Assembly (NCBI GenBank): GCA_012521995.1 | Contig: JAAYLH010000106.1 | Span: 1 to 63,105, forward strand | Reading direction: 5' to 3' | From: Bacteroidales bacterium | GTDB lineage: Bacteria > Bacteroidota > Bacteroidia > Bacteroidales > UBA7960 | Length of the DNA stretch: 63,105 nucleotides | Shown here: positions 54,396 through 63,032 of the stretch, one piece after another | Position numbering within the stretch: the stretch's first letter is position 1 | How the letters are laid out: each line of letters begins with the position of its first letter | The notes under the pieces: model-generated | The model's database searches: none | Seen by the model: the letters and a program-made list of their open reading frames with translations, nothing else | What the model was told of the DNA's origin: nothing | Program-made: the position numbers and the translations under genes

Positions 54396-55817
54396 ATGGA
54401 ATCTTTCCGGATCTATGCAGGGGGCAGGTTCTTAACCTCCTCCAATGAACTTATTGTATCCTGCCCCTTTGATGGCCGTCCCTTGGCAAAAACCTGGCTT
54501 GCAGGAAAGCAAGAATATGAACAGGCTGTGGAAGCCGCTCTGCAGGCCGTTGAACCCCTCAGGAAGATGAGCGACTGGGAACGCAGCAAGATCCTGCTGG
54601 AGGTGTCGCAAAAAATTATCCGACAGGAGGACGTCTTTGCCTCCCTCATCGCCCGCGAAGCCGCCAAGCCGTGGCGCTATGCCCTAGCAGAGGTGCGGCG
54701 TGCCGCCCAAACCTTTTTTGTGGCCTCGGAAGAGGCCAGGCGCCTGCCTGGAGAATACCTGTCCCTCGACTGGACCCCCGAGGCGGACGGCAGAGAAGGG
54801 CTGGTCAAATATTTCCCAATTGGCCCCGTGGCAGGCATCAGCCCCTTTAACTTCCCCCTGAACCTGGCATCGCATAAGATTGCCCCTGCCATCGCTGCCG
54901 CATGCCCCATCGTGCTTAAGCCCGCTTCATCCACCCCTTTGGCTACCCTTGCACTGGCTGAAATAATCGATGAGTCGGCCCTTCCAAAGGGCGCTTTCTC
55001 TGTCCTGCCCATGGACCGCCAAACAGGAAATATGCTAGTTACCGATGAGCGCTTCAAGCTCTTGTCCTTTACGGGCTCGCCTGCGGTGGGCTGGAAAATG
55101 AAAGCCGGTGCAGGAAAGAAAAAGGTAGTGCTCGAGCTGGGTGGTAATGCAGGCACCATCGTGGCCGCTACGGCCCAAATCGATCATGCCGTGAGCCGTT
55201 GCCTTACGGGAGGCTTTGCCTATCAGGGCCAGGTGTGTATCCACGCCCAGCGTATCTTTGTCCACAAAAGCCTCTTTGAGGCCTTCAGCAGGAAACTGGT
55301 GGAGGCTGTCGGCGGGCTGAAGTACGGAGACCCCCTCTCGCCCCATACCGACATCACCGCGATGATCGATGAGGATAACGCCCGCAGGGTCGAACAGTGG
55401 ATCGATGAGGCTGTGATGACAGGAGCAAAGGTGGCCTGCGGCGGCCACAGGAAAGGCGCCTTTGTGGAACCCACCGTTATTATGCAGGCCGGCCCGGGAA
55501 TGAAGGTGTACGACGAAGAAGTCTTTGGTCCGGTGGTGACCCTGCACCCTTTCGATCGCTTTGAAGAGGCCGTCCAAATGGTCAACAACAGCCCTTATGG
55601 TTTGCAGGCAGGCGTGTTTACAAATGACATTCAAGAGCTTGACCTGGCCTTCAATAAACTTGAAGTAGGTGGGGTCATTCATAACGATACCCCCATCTTT
55701 CGAACCGACCATATGCCCTATGGCGGCGTGAAAGACAGCGGCCTGGGCAGGGAAGGCGTCAGGTATGCAATGCTCGATATGCTTGAACCACGGATCCTGG
55801 TCAGGCGCCGCCCTTAA
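54396..55817 (+). CDS. NAD(P)-dependent aldehyde dehydrogenase
   Basis: Oxidises an aldehyde to its acid. 473 residues, normal for the family. Catalytic residues are in place: N152 (PFNFP), K175 (VLKPAS), E247 (LELGGN) and C281 (GQVCIH). The C-terminal signature is EEVFGPVVTLHPF, and the motif DSGLGREGVRYAMLDM closes it. The sequence resembles the phosphorylating/succinate-semialdehyde-type subgroup (no long N-terminal extension), but the substrate is not clear. It is preceded 18 bp upstream by the barrel-like protein and followed by a strong terminator. Confidence 0.93.
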   Translation: MESFRIYAGGRFLTSSNELIVSCPFDGRPLAKTWLAGKQEYEQAVEAALQAVEPLRKMSDWERSKILLEVSQKIIRQEDVFASLIAREAAKPWRYALAEVRRAAQTFFVASEEARRLPGEYLSLDWTPEADGREGLVKYFPIGPVAGISPFNFPLNLASHKIAPAIAAACPIVLKPASSTPLATLALAEIIDESALPKGAFSVLPMDRQTGNMLVTDERFKLLSFTGSPAVGWKMKAGAGKKKVVLELGGNAGTIVAATAQIDHAVSRCLTGGFAYQGQVCIHAQRIFVHKSLFEAFSRKLVEAVGGLKYGDPLSPHTDITAMIDEDNARRVEQWIDEAVMTGAKVACGGHRKGAFVEPTVIMQAGPGMKVYDEEVFGPVVTLHPFDRFEEAVQMVNNSPYGLQAGVFTNDIQELDLAFNKLEVGGVIHNDTPIFRTDHMPYGGVKDSGLGREGVRYAMLDMLEPRILVRRRP

Positions 55818-56064
55818 TGAGTCCCTGCTGGTTTCAGCGTTCCCTTTAGGTGTTTCTACCCGCTAAAATCCGCATCAATACGCTTGTTTCAAGGCTTTTT
55901 TAAAAATAACTTTACAAAAGAATGAAAAAGACAAAAAATGTCTTGCTTTTCTTTAAAAGTTTGTTTAAATTGGTATGCTGTTTAGAGCAGAACCAGCTTC
56001 AAAAAGTTTTGCAAGGTTTTAGTTGTTTTATTGGTTAATGTTGTTTTGTTTTGGTGGTTAAAAA

Positions 56065-56103
56065 GAGCAGGAGGTGGATTACCGTGCCACCTCTTGCTTT
56101 TTA
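56065..56103 (+). terminator. Strong Rho-independent terminator
   Basis: GCAGGAGGTGG (56067-56077) pairs with CCACCTCTTGC (56087-56097) with one G-U, followed by five T. It lies 250 bp past the aldehyde dehydrogenase stop. The gene-free stretch 55818-56256 otherwise holds A+T-rich sequence, with a TATACTTG box at about 56199 that may serve the next gene. Confidence 0.8.
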
Positions 56104-56256
56104 TACGCCCGCTAGCCTGCGGGTCGTTTTTTTTGAAGCCTGATGGCCCCTGAAGCATGTTTTCCTTAAAAATTGACTGCAGTAAACTATTTTTTTTGTA
56201 TACTTGAGATTATATTTATAAATTTAACAAACCAAAAATATTGACGGAGGAATCGT

Positions 56257-57270
56257 ATGGCAAATTTGAAAACGAAGTATATGGGTTTGGAATTGAAGAA
56301 CCCGATCATTCTTGGGGCCTGTAACCTGACTTTTGACCTGGACCTGGCGCGTAAACTCGAAAAGGCGGGTATCGCCGCAGTGGTATTCAAGTCCTTGTTC
56401 GAAGCGCAGGTCAACCTCGAAAGCCTCCAAATGGAGGAAGACCTCGAGGAATACAATGAGCGCAATGCCGAGATGATCAAACTCTTCCCCAGCGTTAAGC
56501 ACGCAGGCCCTGCCGAACACCTGGAGAAGCTCAGGGCGCTCAAAAAGGCCCTTAGCATTCCTGTTATCGGCAGCCTTAACTGCATGGCCGAAAGCACCTG
56601 GGTGGAGTACGCCGTGGAAATGGAGAAGACAGGTATCGACGCCCTGGAACTGAACTTCTATTCCCCGCCCAGCGACTATGACTCCACCGGGCTGGCCATG
56701 GAAGATGAACAACTCAAAATCCTAAAGGCTGTGAAGGCAAAGGTGAAAATCCCTGTCAGCGTTAAGCTCAGCCCCTTCTACACCAACACCCTGCAGTTGA
56801 TCCGGCGTATGGACAAGGCCGGCGCCGATGCCTTCGTATTGTTCAATCGACTGTATCAGCCCGAAATAAATGTGGAAAAACAAGAACTTTCCTTCCCCTT
56901 CAACCTGAGCCAGGTGGGCGATTACCGTCTGTCCCTTCGCTATGCAGGCCTGCTGCACAATAATCTCAAAGGCAGTATCTGCAGCAACTCGGGTATTTTC
57001 ACAGGCCAGGATGTGGTCAGGATGCTCCTTGCAGGCGCCCATACCGTCCAGGTGGTCAGTACCATCTACAAGAACAAGTACGGACACGTGGAGCAGATGA
57101 TCGAAGACCTGAGCCGGTGGATGAAAGAAAAGGGATATGAGTCAGTGGACGATTTCCGCGGAAAACTCTCCAAGGCCAACAGCAAAGACCCCTACGCCTA
57201 TAAGCGCGCTCAGTATGTCGACATGCTCATGAAGCCCTTTGACATCCTGAAAAAATATCCCCAGGTTTAA
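56257..57270 (+). CDS. Dihydroorotate dehydrogenase-like flavoprotein
   Basis: A 337-residue TIM-barrel protein of the DHOD/PyrD superfamily: the FMN-binding segment NPIILGACNLT at about 15-25, VVFKSLF, IPVIGSLNCM (about 107-116), VSVKLSPFYTNT (about 167-178) and the late GAHTVQVVSTIY. In place of the usual N-x-S-C/S-P-N active-site loop it has LNFYSPPSD, keeping a serine where the class 1 enzymes have Cys. Homologues are commonly annotated as DHOD-like in Bacteroidota, which often have a separate true pyrD. Activity in pyrimidine synthesis is therefore not assured. A terminator follows, and no other pyr gene is nearby. Confidence 0.85.
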   Translation: MANLKTKYMGLELKNPIILGACNLTFDLDLARKLEKAGIAAVVFKSLFEAQVNLESLQMEEDLEEYNERNAEMIKLFPSVKHAGPAEHLEKLRALKKALSIPVIGSLNCMAESTWVEYAVEMEKTGIDALELNFYSPPSDYDSTGLAMEDEQLKILKAVKAKVKIPVSVKLSPFYTNTLQLIRRMDKAGADAFVLFNRLYQPEINVEKQELSFPFNLSQVGDYRLSLRYAGLLHNNLKGSICSNSGIFTGQDVVRMLLAGAHTVQVVSTIYKNKYGHVEQMIEDLSRWMKEKGYESVDDFRGKLSKANSKDPYAYKRAQYVDMLMKPFDILKKYPQV

Positions 57271-57288
57271 GCGGGGATAATGAAAATA

Positions 57289-57313
57289 AAAAAGGGGCCA
57301 CAGCCCCTTTTTT
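57289..57313. terminator. Bidirectional Rho-independent terminator
   Basis: AAAGGGGC and GCCCCTTT form a perfect stem around CACA, with A and T runs on both sides. It lies between the convergent DHOD-like and sppA genes (stops at 57270 and 57332). Confidence 0.85.
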
Positions 57314-57331
57314 ATTGCTGTTTTATTTCCC

Positions 57332-59104
57332 TTAGTAAATGATGATGTCGTAAGGCATGCGGGTCAGAATGCCCGTCATCTGGTTCATCTGCTCTACTTG
57401 CTTGTAATATTGATAGGCTTCCCCAAGTTTGCGCTTTACAAATACTTCCTGCACCTGGCCGAAGTCTTCCAACAGTTGGGTGAAAAAGTCCTTGCGTGTG
57501 GGGTATTCCACCAGGCGGTAAGTCTCGAGCCCTGCTTTTTCGGCTGCTTTCTCAATGGCGTAAGTCAAGCCACCCAGCTCATCTACCAGGCCGATCTGGA
57601 CGGCTTCGGCGCCGCTCCAAACACGGCCTTGTCCAATACTGTCCACCTGGGCCACGCTGATGCCCCTGCCTTCGGCCACGTGTGTCGTAAAGGTCGAATA
57701 TACCTGCTCGATGTTCTCCTGGATTATGTCCCGCTCATTAGGCCTTAGCGGACGTGATACCGTCATCATATCGGCATATTCGTTCGTTTTGACATTGTCG
57801 AAGGTGATGCCCAACTTATTATTGAAGAAGTTCTGCATATTGGGGATCATTCCAAACACCCCGATCGAGCCGGTGATGGTGCTGGGGCTGGCAACGATCA
57901 TGTCGGCCCCGCAGGCCACGTAATAGCCGCCCGAGGCAGCCACATCGCCCATAGAGGCAATCATGGGCTTCACCCCGCTGGCAAGCTTCACTTCACGCAG
58001 GATGACATCAGAGGCCAGCGCACTGCCCCCCGGCGAATTGATACGGAAGACTATGGCTTTTACCGACTCGTCGAGCCTGGCCTCTCGAATGGCTGCTGCT
58101 ATCCGGTCCGAGCCCATACTGCGCTCATTGCCCGATCCCGAAAGAATATTGCCCATGCCGTAAATTACAGCAATCTTGTCAGAACTCCTCGGGGCGCGGG
58201 CCTCCTTGCTCTCGGGAACATTCATGTATTTGCTCAATTCCACAAATTCAATGTCCCTGGCCTCATCCTTTTCCAGCCGCTCGCGCAGCTCCTCAAGCAC
58301 TTCGTCGCGATGCATGATGCCGTCAATCATTCTGCTCTCCAGGGCTAGCGCTGCATTGCGCGTGTTATAAGCATTGGCCACATCATTGATGTGGTTTACT
58401 GTCAGGCCCCGGCTGTCGGAAATGCCCTTCAGCACGCTGTTCCAGATCGAGCTGACATAAGAAAGCACCTGCTCCCTGTTTTCAGGGCTCATCTGCTCCA
58501 GGAAGAAGGGCTCTGTGGCGCTCTTGTACTTCCCGTGACGGATCACCTGGGGCTCAACACCCACCTTCTCAAGCATATTCTTGAAGAATATCAGCTCAGA
58601 GTTCAATCCCCTGAAGTCGATGCTCCCTTCAGGATGAAGGTAAACTTTGTCGGCTACCGTGGCCAGGTAATAAGCATTCTGGGTGTAGGTCTCCCCATAT
58701 GCCACAATGAACTTCCCGCTCTCCTTAAAGTCAATCATCGCCTGCCTGATCTCGTCCACGCTGGCCCAGCCCGCCTGGAGCAAGGTCAGGTCAAGATAAA
58801 TGCCGTCAACATTGGGATCGTTCTTTGCCTTTTTCAGGTTCTTGATCAGCTCGTTGAGCCCCGTGGCCGGTTTGGGCTGAAAGCTCATCGGGTCAAAGGA
58901 CTCAAAGGGATTGCCGCCCCCCCTGTCTACAATTTCAGTGGTAAGGGTCAGGTGAAGAACCGACTTGGGCTTCAGGAGCACAGCTTCCTTTTTCGAAAAC
59001 GACGCCAGTGAACTCAGCATCCCGATAAAAATGAACAAAAGGATTATGCTCATCAGGAAGAATCCCAGCATGGAAGCGAACATAAACTTGAAGAATTGTT
59101 TCAT
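57332..59104 (-). CDS. sppA: Signal peptide peptidase SppA (67K type)
   Basis: Inner-membrane serine protease that degrades signal-peptide remnants. The 590-residue protein has an N-terminal membrane helix (about 8-31) and two S49 domains. The catalytic dyad is K194 (GKYKSATEPF) and S391 (GDVAASGGYY), each in the expected half. The INSPGGSALASDVI segment (about 356-369) is the peptide-binding strand. It converges with the DHOD-like gene at a shared terminator and diverges from folK across 154 bp. Confidence 0.95.
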   Translation of the reverse strand: MKQFFKFMFASMLGFFLMSIILLFIFIGMLSSLASFSKKEAVLLKPKSVLHLTLTTEIVDRGGGNPFESFDPMSFQPKPATGLNELIKNLKKAKNDPNVDGIYLDLTLLQAGWASVDEIRQAMIDFKESGKFIVAYGETYTQNAYYLATVADKVYLHPEGSIDFRGLNSELIFFKNMLEKVGVEPQVIRHGKYKSATEPFFLEQMSPENREQVLSYVSSIWNSVLKGISDSRGLTVNHINDVANAYNTRNAALALESRMIDGIMHRDEVLEELRERLEKDEARDIEFVELSKYMNVPESKEARAPRSSDKIAVIYGMGNILSGSGNERSMGSDRIAAAIREARLDESVKAIVFRINSPGGSALASDVILREVKLASGVKPMIASMGDVAASGGYYVACGADMIVASPSTITGSIGVFGMIPNMQNFFNNKLGITFDNVKTNEYADMMTVSRPLRPNERDIIQENIEQVYSTFTTHVAEGRGISVAQVDSIGQGRVWSGAEAVQIGLVDELGGLTYAIEKAAEKAGLETYRLVEYPTRKDFFTQLLEDFGQVQEVFVKRKLGEAYQYYKQVEQMNQMTGILTRMPYDIIIY

Positions 59105-59258
59105 GGTTTAATCTGTTTTATGAAGTTTTTTTTTATAATATGCAATATTAGCAATTTCAACTCAATTCTGCTTACTTCTCCCTCTTTTTTGTTTTTGCTT
59201 TCCCGTTTTTTTTACCCAATTTTGTGTTTTCATTTCAAAACCCTAATTTCTATACCTG

Positions 59259-59762
59259 ATGAACACTGTTTTTCTGTTGCTGGGGGGCAATCTGGGCGAT
59301 GTCAGGACAACTTTCAGGCAGGCCCGCGAGCTAATCAATGCTGGCCCCGGCCTCATCAGGAAAGCCAGCTCCCTTTACCGCAGCGAGCCCTGGGGCTTTG
59401 AAGCCGAGTCCTTATTCCTCAACCAGGTGCCGGAAGTGGAAACCTCCCTGGATCCTTCCGATCTCTTGCATGCCTTGCTCGCCATCGAAACCGCCCTGGG
59501 ACGAACCAGGAAAAAGGGAGTGATGGATTCCCGAAATATTGATATTGACATTTTGTTTTTCAACGATCAGGTGATCCTGACCCCAAAACTGGAAGTGCCC
59601 CATCCACGCCTCCACCTGCGCCGCTTCACCCTGCAGCCCCTGGCTGAAATTGCCCCCGAAAGGATGCATCCCCTTACAGGGCAAACCATGACCCAGTTGC
59701 TCGAAGCCTGTCAAGACCCCATGACCGTTGAAAAACTGGACACCGCCGATGACACGGCCTGA
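59259..59762 (+). CDS. folK: HPPK: 2-amino-4-hydroxy-6-hydroxymethyldihydropteridine diphosphokinase
   Basis: Folate synthesis enzyme that pyrophosphorylates 6-hydroxymethyl-7,8-dihydropterin. The 167-residue length is usual. Motifs: LLGGNLGDVRTTFRQA at the start, SSLYRSEPWGFE (about 38-49), FLNQVPEVET, and the catalytic RNIDIDILFF (about 92-101, with the metal-binding DIDI aspartates), then VPHPRLHLRRFTLQPLAEI. It is followed 14 bp later by the deoxynucleoside kinase gene, a pairing common in Bacteroidota. Confidence 0.96.
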   Translation: MNTVFLLLGGNLGDVRTTFRQARELINAGPGLIRKASSLYRSEPWGFEAESLFLNQVPEVETSLDPSDLLHALLAIETALGRTRKKGVMDSRNIDIDILFFNDQVILTPKLEVPHPRLHLRRFTLQPLAEIAPERMHPLTGQTMTQLLEACQDPMTVEKLDTADDTA

Positions 59763-59776
59763 TAAACACACCAGCT

Positions 59777-60412
59777 ATGCGCTATAACTACATTGCCATT
59801 GAAGGAAATATTGGGGCAGGAAAAACAACCCTGGCCACCAAAATTGCTGAACAATACAATGGCAAGCTAATCCTCGAACGCTTTGAAGACAACCCCTTCC
59901 TGGCCAAGTTTTATGAAAACCAGGATAAGTACGCCTTCCCACTCGAACTATCGTTCCTTGCCGAGCGCTACCAGCAACTCAAGCGCGAGCTTGCTAACCA
60001 GGAGCTCTTTACTGCCTTTACAATCTCCGATTACTTCCTCAACAAGTCGCTCATCTTCGCCCGCAAGACCCTGAATGATGACGAGTACCAGCTGTTTATC
60101 ACCCTGTTTAACATCATGAACGCTAACCTGCCCCGGCCCGACCTGCTGGTCCACCTCTTCGTGTCGACCAACCGCCTGCAGAGCAACATCCGCAAACGCG
60201 GCCGTGAATACGAACAGCGCATCCCCGACGAATACCTCGAGAAGATCCAGGAAAGCTACCTCGACTACCTCAGGCAGCAGCCCCAGCTGCGCATCCTCCT
60301 GCTCGACATCAACACCCTCGACTTTGTGGCACGGCCCCACGACTTCGACAAGATCGTTGAAGCCATGAATAAGGAATACCCCAGGGGAATGACCCGCATT
60401 GTCCTTACATAG
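59777..60412 (+). CDS. Deoxynucleoside kinase (dNK/dCK-dGK family)
   Basis: Salvage kinase that phosphorylates deoxynucleosides. The 211-residue protein has the P-loop GNIGAGKTT (10-18), the substrate-binding glutamate in ERFEDNPFL (about 34-42), the ERYQQL-like segment for the second substrate contact (about 63-68), the DYFLNKSLIF stretch (about 86-95), and a LID-type arginine cluster NIRKRGREYEQRI (about 136-148). It is coupled to folK (14-bp gap). Which base it prefers cannot be told. It converges with the TPR lipoprotein gene across the gene-free stretch that holds array 3. Confidence 0.94.
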   Translation: MRYNYIAIEGNIGAGKTTLATKIAEQYNGKLILERFEDNPFLAKFYENQDKYAFPLELSFLAERYQQLKRELANQELFTAFTISDYFLNKSLIFARKTLNDDEYQLFITLFNIMNANLPRPDLLVHLFVSTNRLQSNIRKRGREYEQRIPDEYLEKIQESYLDYLRQQPQLRILLLDINTLDFVARPHDFDKIVEAMNKEYPRGMTRIVLT

Positions 60413-60569
60413 CTATCCCCTTTTTCTTATTCCGCATCCACCCCGCTCATGCTTTCCCGAAAGGGATTGCCCCCATCCTTTTTTTAAAAAACGACCCCCT
60501 CCTTAGGTGGCGCGTTTTTGCTTTGCCAAAACCCGGATAAACCCGCAGGGTTTTCATGGTTTATGTTCA

Positions 60570-60679
60570 GCCGAAACTCAACCGTGTCTCAACCGTATAA
60601 ATACGGTCATGATACGGTCGAGATACGGTCGAGATACGGTTGAGATACGGTCGAAATACGGTCGAAATACGTTTTTCGG
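60570..60679. repeat. Array 3: phased 11-bp ACGGT/ACCGT-core repeats, dyad arrangement
   Basis: Cores begin at 60581 and 60592 (ACCGT) and then at 60603, 60614, 60625, 60636, 60647 and 60658 (ACGGT), with ACGT at 60669: nine cores on an exact 11-bp grid. Right-hand units read ACGGTCGAGAT or ACGGTCGAAAT. The left two are in the opposite orientation. ACCGTAT and ATACGGT meet with only AA between them (60592-60607), making a tight hairpin, and the dyad extends at 17 of 22 positions. It is in the gene-free stretch 60413-60899 between two convergent genes. Confidence 0.88.
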
Positions 60680-60840
60680 TAGTTTTTGGGCACAGCTTGA
60701 AGGATCCCTGCCTAAACCAGGGGTTACTCCGGGGAAAAGCGAAGAGGAGCTGGAAGGCCTTTTATCACTCAATGATGCGAACTGTGGAGCCGGGGAGGGG
60801 GATTGAAAAAGTCTAGAGGCTCAGGGAAGCCAAAAAGGAA

Positions 60841-60872
60841 TAAAAAAAGACTGCCCCGATTTCCCGGGGCAG
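60841..60872 (-). terminator. Rho-independent terminator of the TPR lipoprotein gene
   Basis: CTGCCCCG and CGGGGCAG form a perfect 8-bp stem. On the minus strand it is followed by TCTTTTTTTA. It lies 28 bp past the stop at 60900. Confidence 0.85.
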
Positions 60873-60899
60873 CCTGAAAATAAAAAGCTATGAGAAAAC

Positions 60900-62642
60900 C
60901 TAGTTGACGATTTCCTGGAATTCAGCCTGGTTGAAGAAGCGAATGAATTCGCGGTCTTTTTTGGCAATGTCTTTGTAACCGGGTTCGGCTGCAATGGCTT
61001 TCCTGAGGTTGTCGTACAACAGGTTGGTGTCGTTGCGACGGGCACCGATGATGGCTTTCAGGTATAATACCTGTGGGCTTTCGGGGGTGCAGTTCAGGGT
61101 GTTGAGGGCAGCTTGCTGGTTGCCGGCGATCAGTTGGGCCATGGCCAGGTTGTAGGTGCAGGTATTTGTTGCCAGTGAAGTGGAGGCAGCCTGGTAGTCA
61201 CCCTGGATGATGTTGATGATACCCAAATTTGTGCTGGTGTTCACGTCGGGGCTGTTGGCAGCATTGAAAAGCCTCAGGGCGTTGTCATAGTCTTCCTTGT
61301 AGGCGGCAACCACACCCAGGTTGTTCTGAATGTAGACGTTGCCCGGCGCAAGCTGATTGGCCTTTTCGAGGTCGGTGGCCGCAGCGTTATAGTCGCCCAT
61401 TTCGAGCAATACGGCGCCTGCGTTGTTGAAGAATCTTACCTCGTTGGGGAACAGACGCTGTCCGGCTTTGTAAATGGCAAGCTTGGTGTTGAGGTCGTCG
61501 GTGAGGGTAGCAGCATACAGCAGCTCTTCAATGGTTAATTCGGAAGGATTGCTGGTTGCCAGCATAGCCATTTCAGCATCCGTTTTCTTGGGTTCGAAAA
61601 GGCTAACGACGAATTCAGCGCGACGCAGAGGGGCAAGGAGTTTCTCGATCTCGTTGTAGATCAGGGTCATGTCCTTAATTCTTCTTTCCCTTTCGGCGGG
61701 CGCAACCTGTGCATTGATCACGTTGGCAATGGCCTGCTTGTCGGGGAGGTTGCTTGCGTTGAGGGCAGCCATGAAACCGTCAAAGTCTTCACCTTTGGCG
61801 TTTACGGCGAAAGCACCACGGTCGATTGTAGTACCCAGTTCCTTTTCAATTTTAGTAAACAAATCGGCCAGGTATTTGTCACCGGTCTGGGCGCGTTTGC
61901 CGGCCAGCTCTTCGTTGTAAGCCACTTCGCCTTCGGGTGAAGCCCAGGCATTGACTTCGATTGATTTAAACTGCCAGCCGCGCTTGATAAAATCAGAGAG
62001 GGCGTTGATTTTGGCTTGGTTGTCGGGGTCGCGGTTCAGGGCCAGGCGGTTGTTGAGGTTATGGCGCATGTAGTCAAAAAAGATGCTGGCCTTTTCGCTT
62101 ACAATGGTTTCCTTTTCGTATTGGTCGGCCAAATAGGCTACCGAAAATTCACCCTTGTCGATGCGCGAAGCGGTGTTGATCGTACCATCGGCTATTTTCT
62201 CTTCGGGGAGGATACGGGCGCGGTCTTCACGGCCTTCCTTGTAGATCTTGGTCCTGAGCACCAGTTCGGAAGCAAGCATTTCGGGCTTGAAATCGATGAT
62301 GTTGTTCAGGTCGAAACTGCTTGCAGTGTTGCGGTCGACCATGGTTCCGGGGGAAGTGGTTTTGGTTCCGCGCAGGGTAACGGTGGGCAGTTCTGTCTCA
62401 CCATTTTCGTGGATCAGAACGGGGGTTACTTCCATGATGGCTTTGCGGGCAAAGTACTTCTCGCTGATGGTTCCTTTTACATTGGCTGCAACTTTTCCAC
62501 CGTGGTTTTCCAGCGGGTTGGTCGCAGGGGTGTAGTTCACCTGCTCGTCATAATTCTTAACCATCCTGTTGATTGCACAGCCACTGAAAATGGTTGCGGT
62601 AAGCAACAATAGAGCTAAAAGTTTAAAGTTGATGCTTTTCAT
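60900..62642 (-). CDS. TPR-repeat lipoprotein with OmpA-like middle domain
   Basis: A 580-residue lipoprotein. The lipobox FSGC puts the lipid cysteine at about residue 21. The middle contains SIEVNAWASPEGEVAYNEELAGKRAQ-like sequence (about 216-242), which resembles the peptidoglycan-binding OmpA loop (N-x2-L-S-x2-R-A-x2-V). From about residue 385 come several tetratricopeptide-like repeats (for example RFFNNAGAVLLEMGDYNAAATDLEKA). It is probably a periplasm-facing outer-membrane scaffold of unknown partner. Single-gene unit with a good terminator. A TATATTTG box lies about 62705-62712 on the minus strand upstream. Confidence 0.8.
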   Translation of the reverse strand: MKSINFKLLALLLLTATIFSGCAINRMVKNYDEQVNYTPATNPLENHGGKVAANVKGTISEKYFARKAIMEVTPVLIHENGETELPTVTLRGTKTTSPGTMVDRNTASSFDLNNIIDFKPEMLASELVLRTKIYKEGREDRARILPEEKIADGTINTASRIDKGEFSVAYLADQYEKETIVSEKASIFFDYMRHNLNNRLALNRDPDNQAKINALSDFIKRGWQFKSIEVNAWASPEGEVAYNEELAGKRAQTGDKYLADLFTKIEKELGTTIDRGAFAVNAKGEDFDGFMAALNASNLPDKQAIANVINAQVAPAERERRIKDMTLIYNEIEKLLAPLRRAEFVVSLFEPKKTDAEMAMLATSNPSELTIEELLYAATLTDDLNTKLAIYKAGQRLFPNEVRFFNNAGAVLLEMGDYNAAATDLEKANQLAPGNVYIQNNLGVVAAYKEDYDNALRLFNAANSPDVNTSTNLGIINIIQGDYQAASTSLATNTCTYNLAMAQLIAGNQQAALNTLNCTPESPQVLYLKAIIGARRNDTNLLYDNLRKAIAAEPGYKDIAKKDREFIRFFNQAEFQEIVN

Positions 62643-62979
62643 AGGTTTCTCTTTAATATTTGGTTAATCCGTTAATTGGTTTCGTGAACACACTTTTGAC
62701 TCTACAAATATATAAAAAAATGGTATTATCTAAGGATTCAAAAGAATTTGTTTAAACTCTGATTCATATGTAATTTGATGATTTTTTCGCCTAACACAAT
62801 TTGTTTTTGGCTTTATGCGCAAAAACAGTACACTTAAAGATTAAACTTGGTGTTTAAATTTCTTTTCACCTGCTTGGTTTTTCCTTGTTTTTGGAGGGGT
62901 TCGGGCCTTGTTTTCAATTCTTTTTCATCTTCTTTCGCCGTATGTTGAAAAAAATTATTTCCAAAAAAGCAAAAAGGGT
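62643..62979. other. Gene-free stretch upstream of the lipoprotein and tRNA genes
   Basis: A+T-rich, no coding signal. It carries the probable lipoprotein promoter (TATATTTG on the minus strand at 62705-62712, without a well-spaced -33 box). Confidence 0.4.
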
Positions 62980-63010
62980 TTTGTGGAATGGTAAAATTGT
63001 TTTACATTTG
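62980..63010 (+). promoter_or_regulatory. Promoter of tRNA-Glu
   Basis: TTTG (62980-62983), 19 bp, then TACATTTG (63003-63010): full matches to the Bacteroidota -33 and -7 boxes at the ideal distance. Transcription would begin near 63017, about 16 nt before the tRNA. Confidence 0.75.
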
Positions 63011-63032
63011 CACTCCTTTTTCGGGAAAAACC

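Noticed and set aside
60507-60806. 100-codon frame across array 3
   Set aside because: It is created by the repeat itself (11 bp reads through all frames) and its product has no protein-like features.
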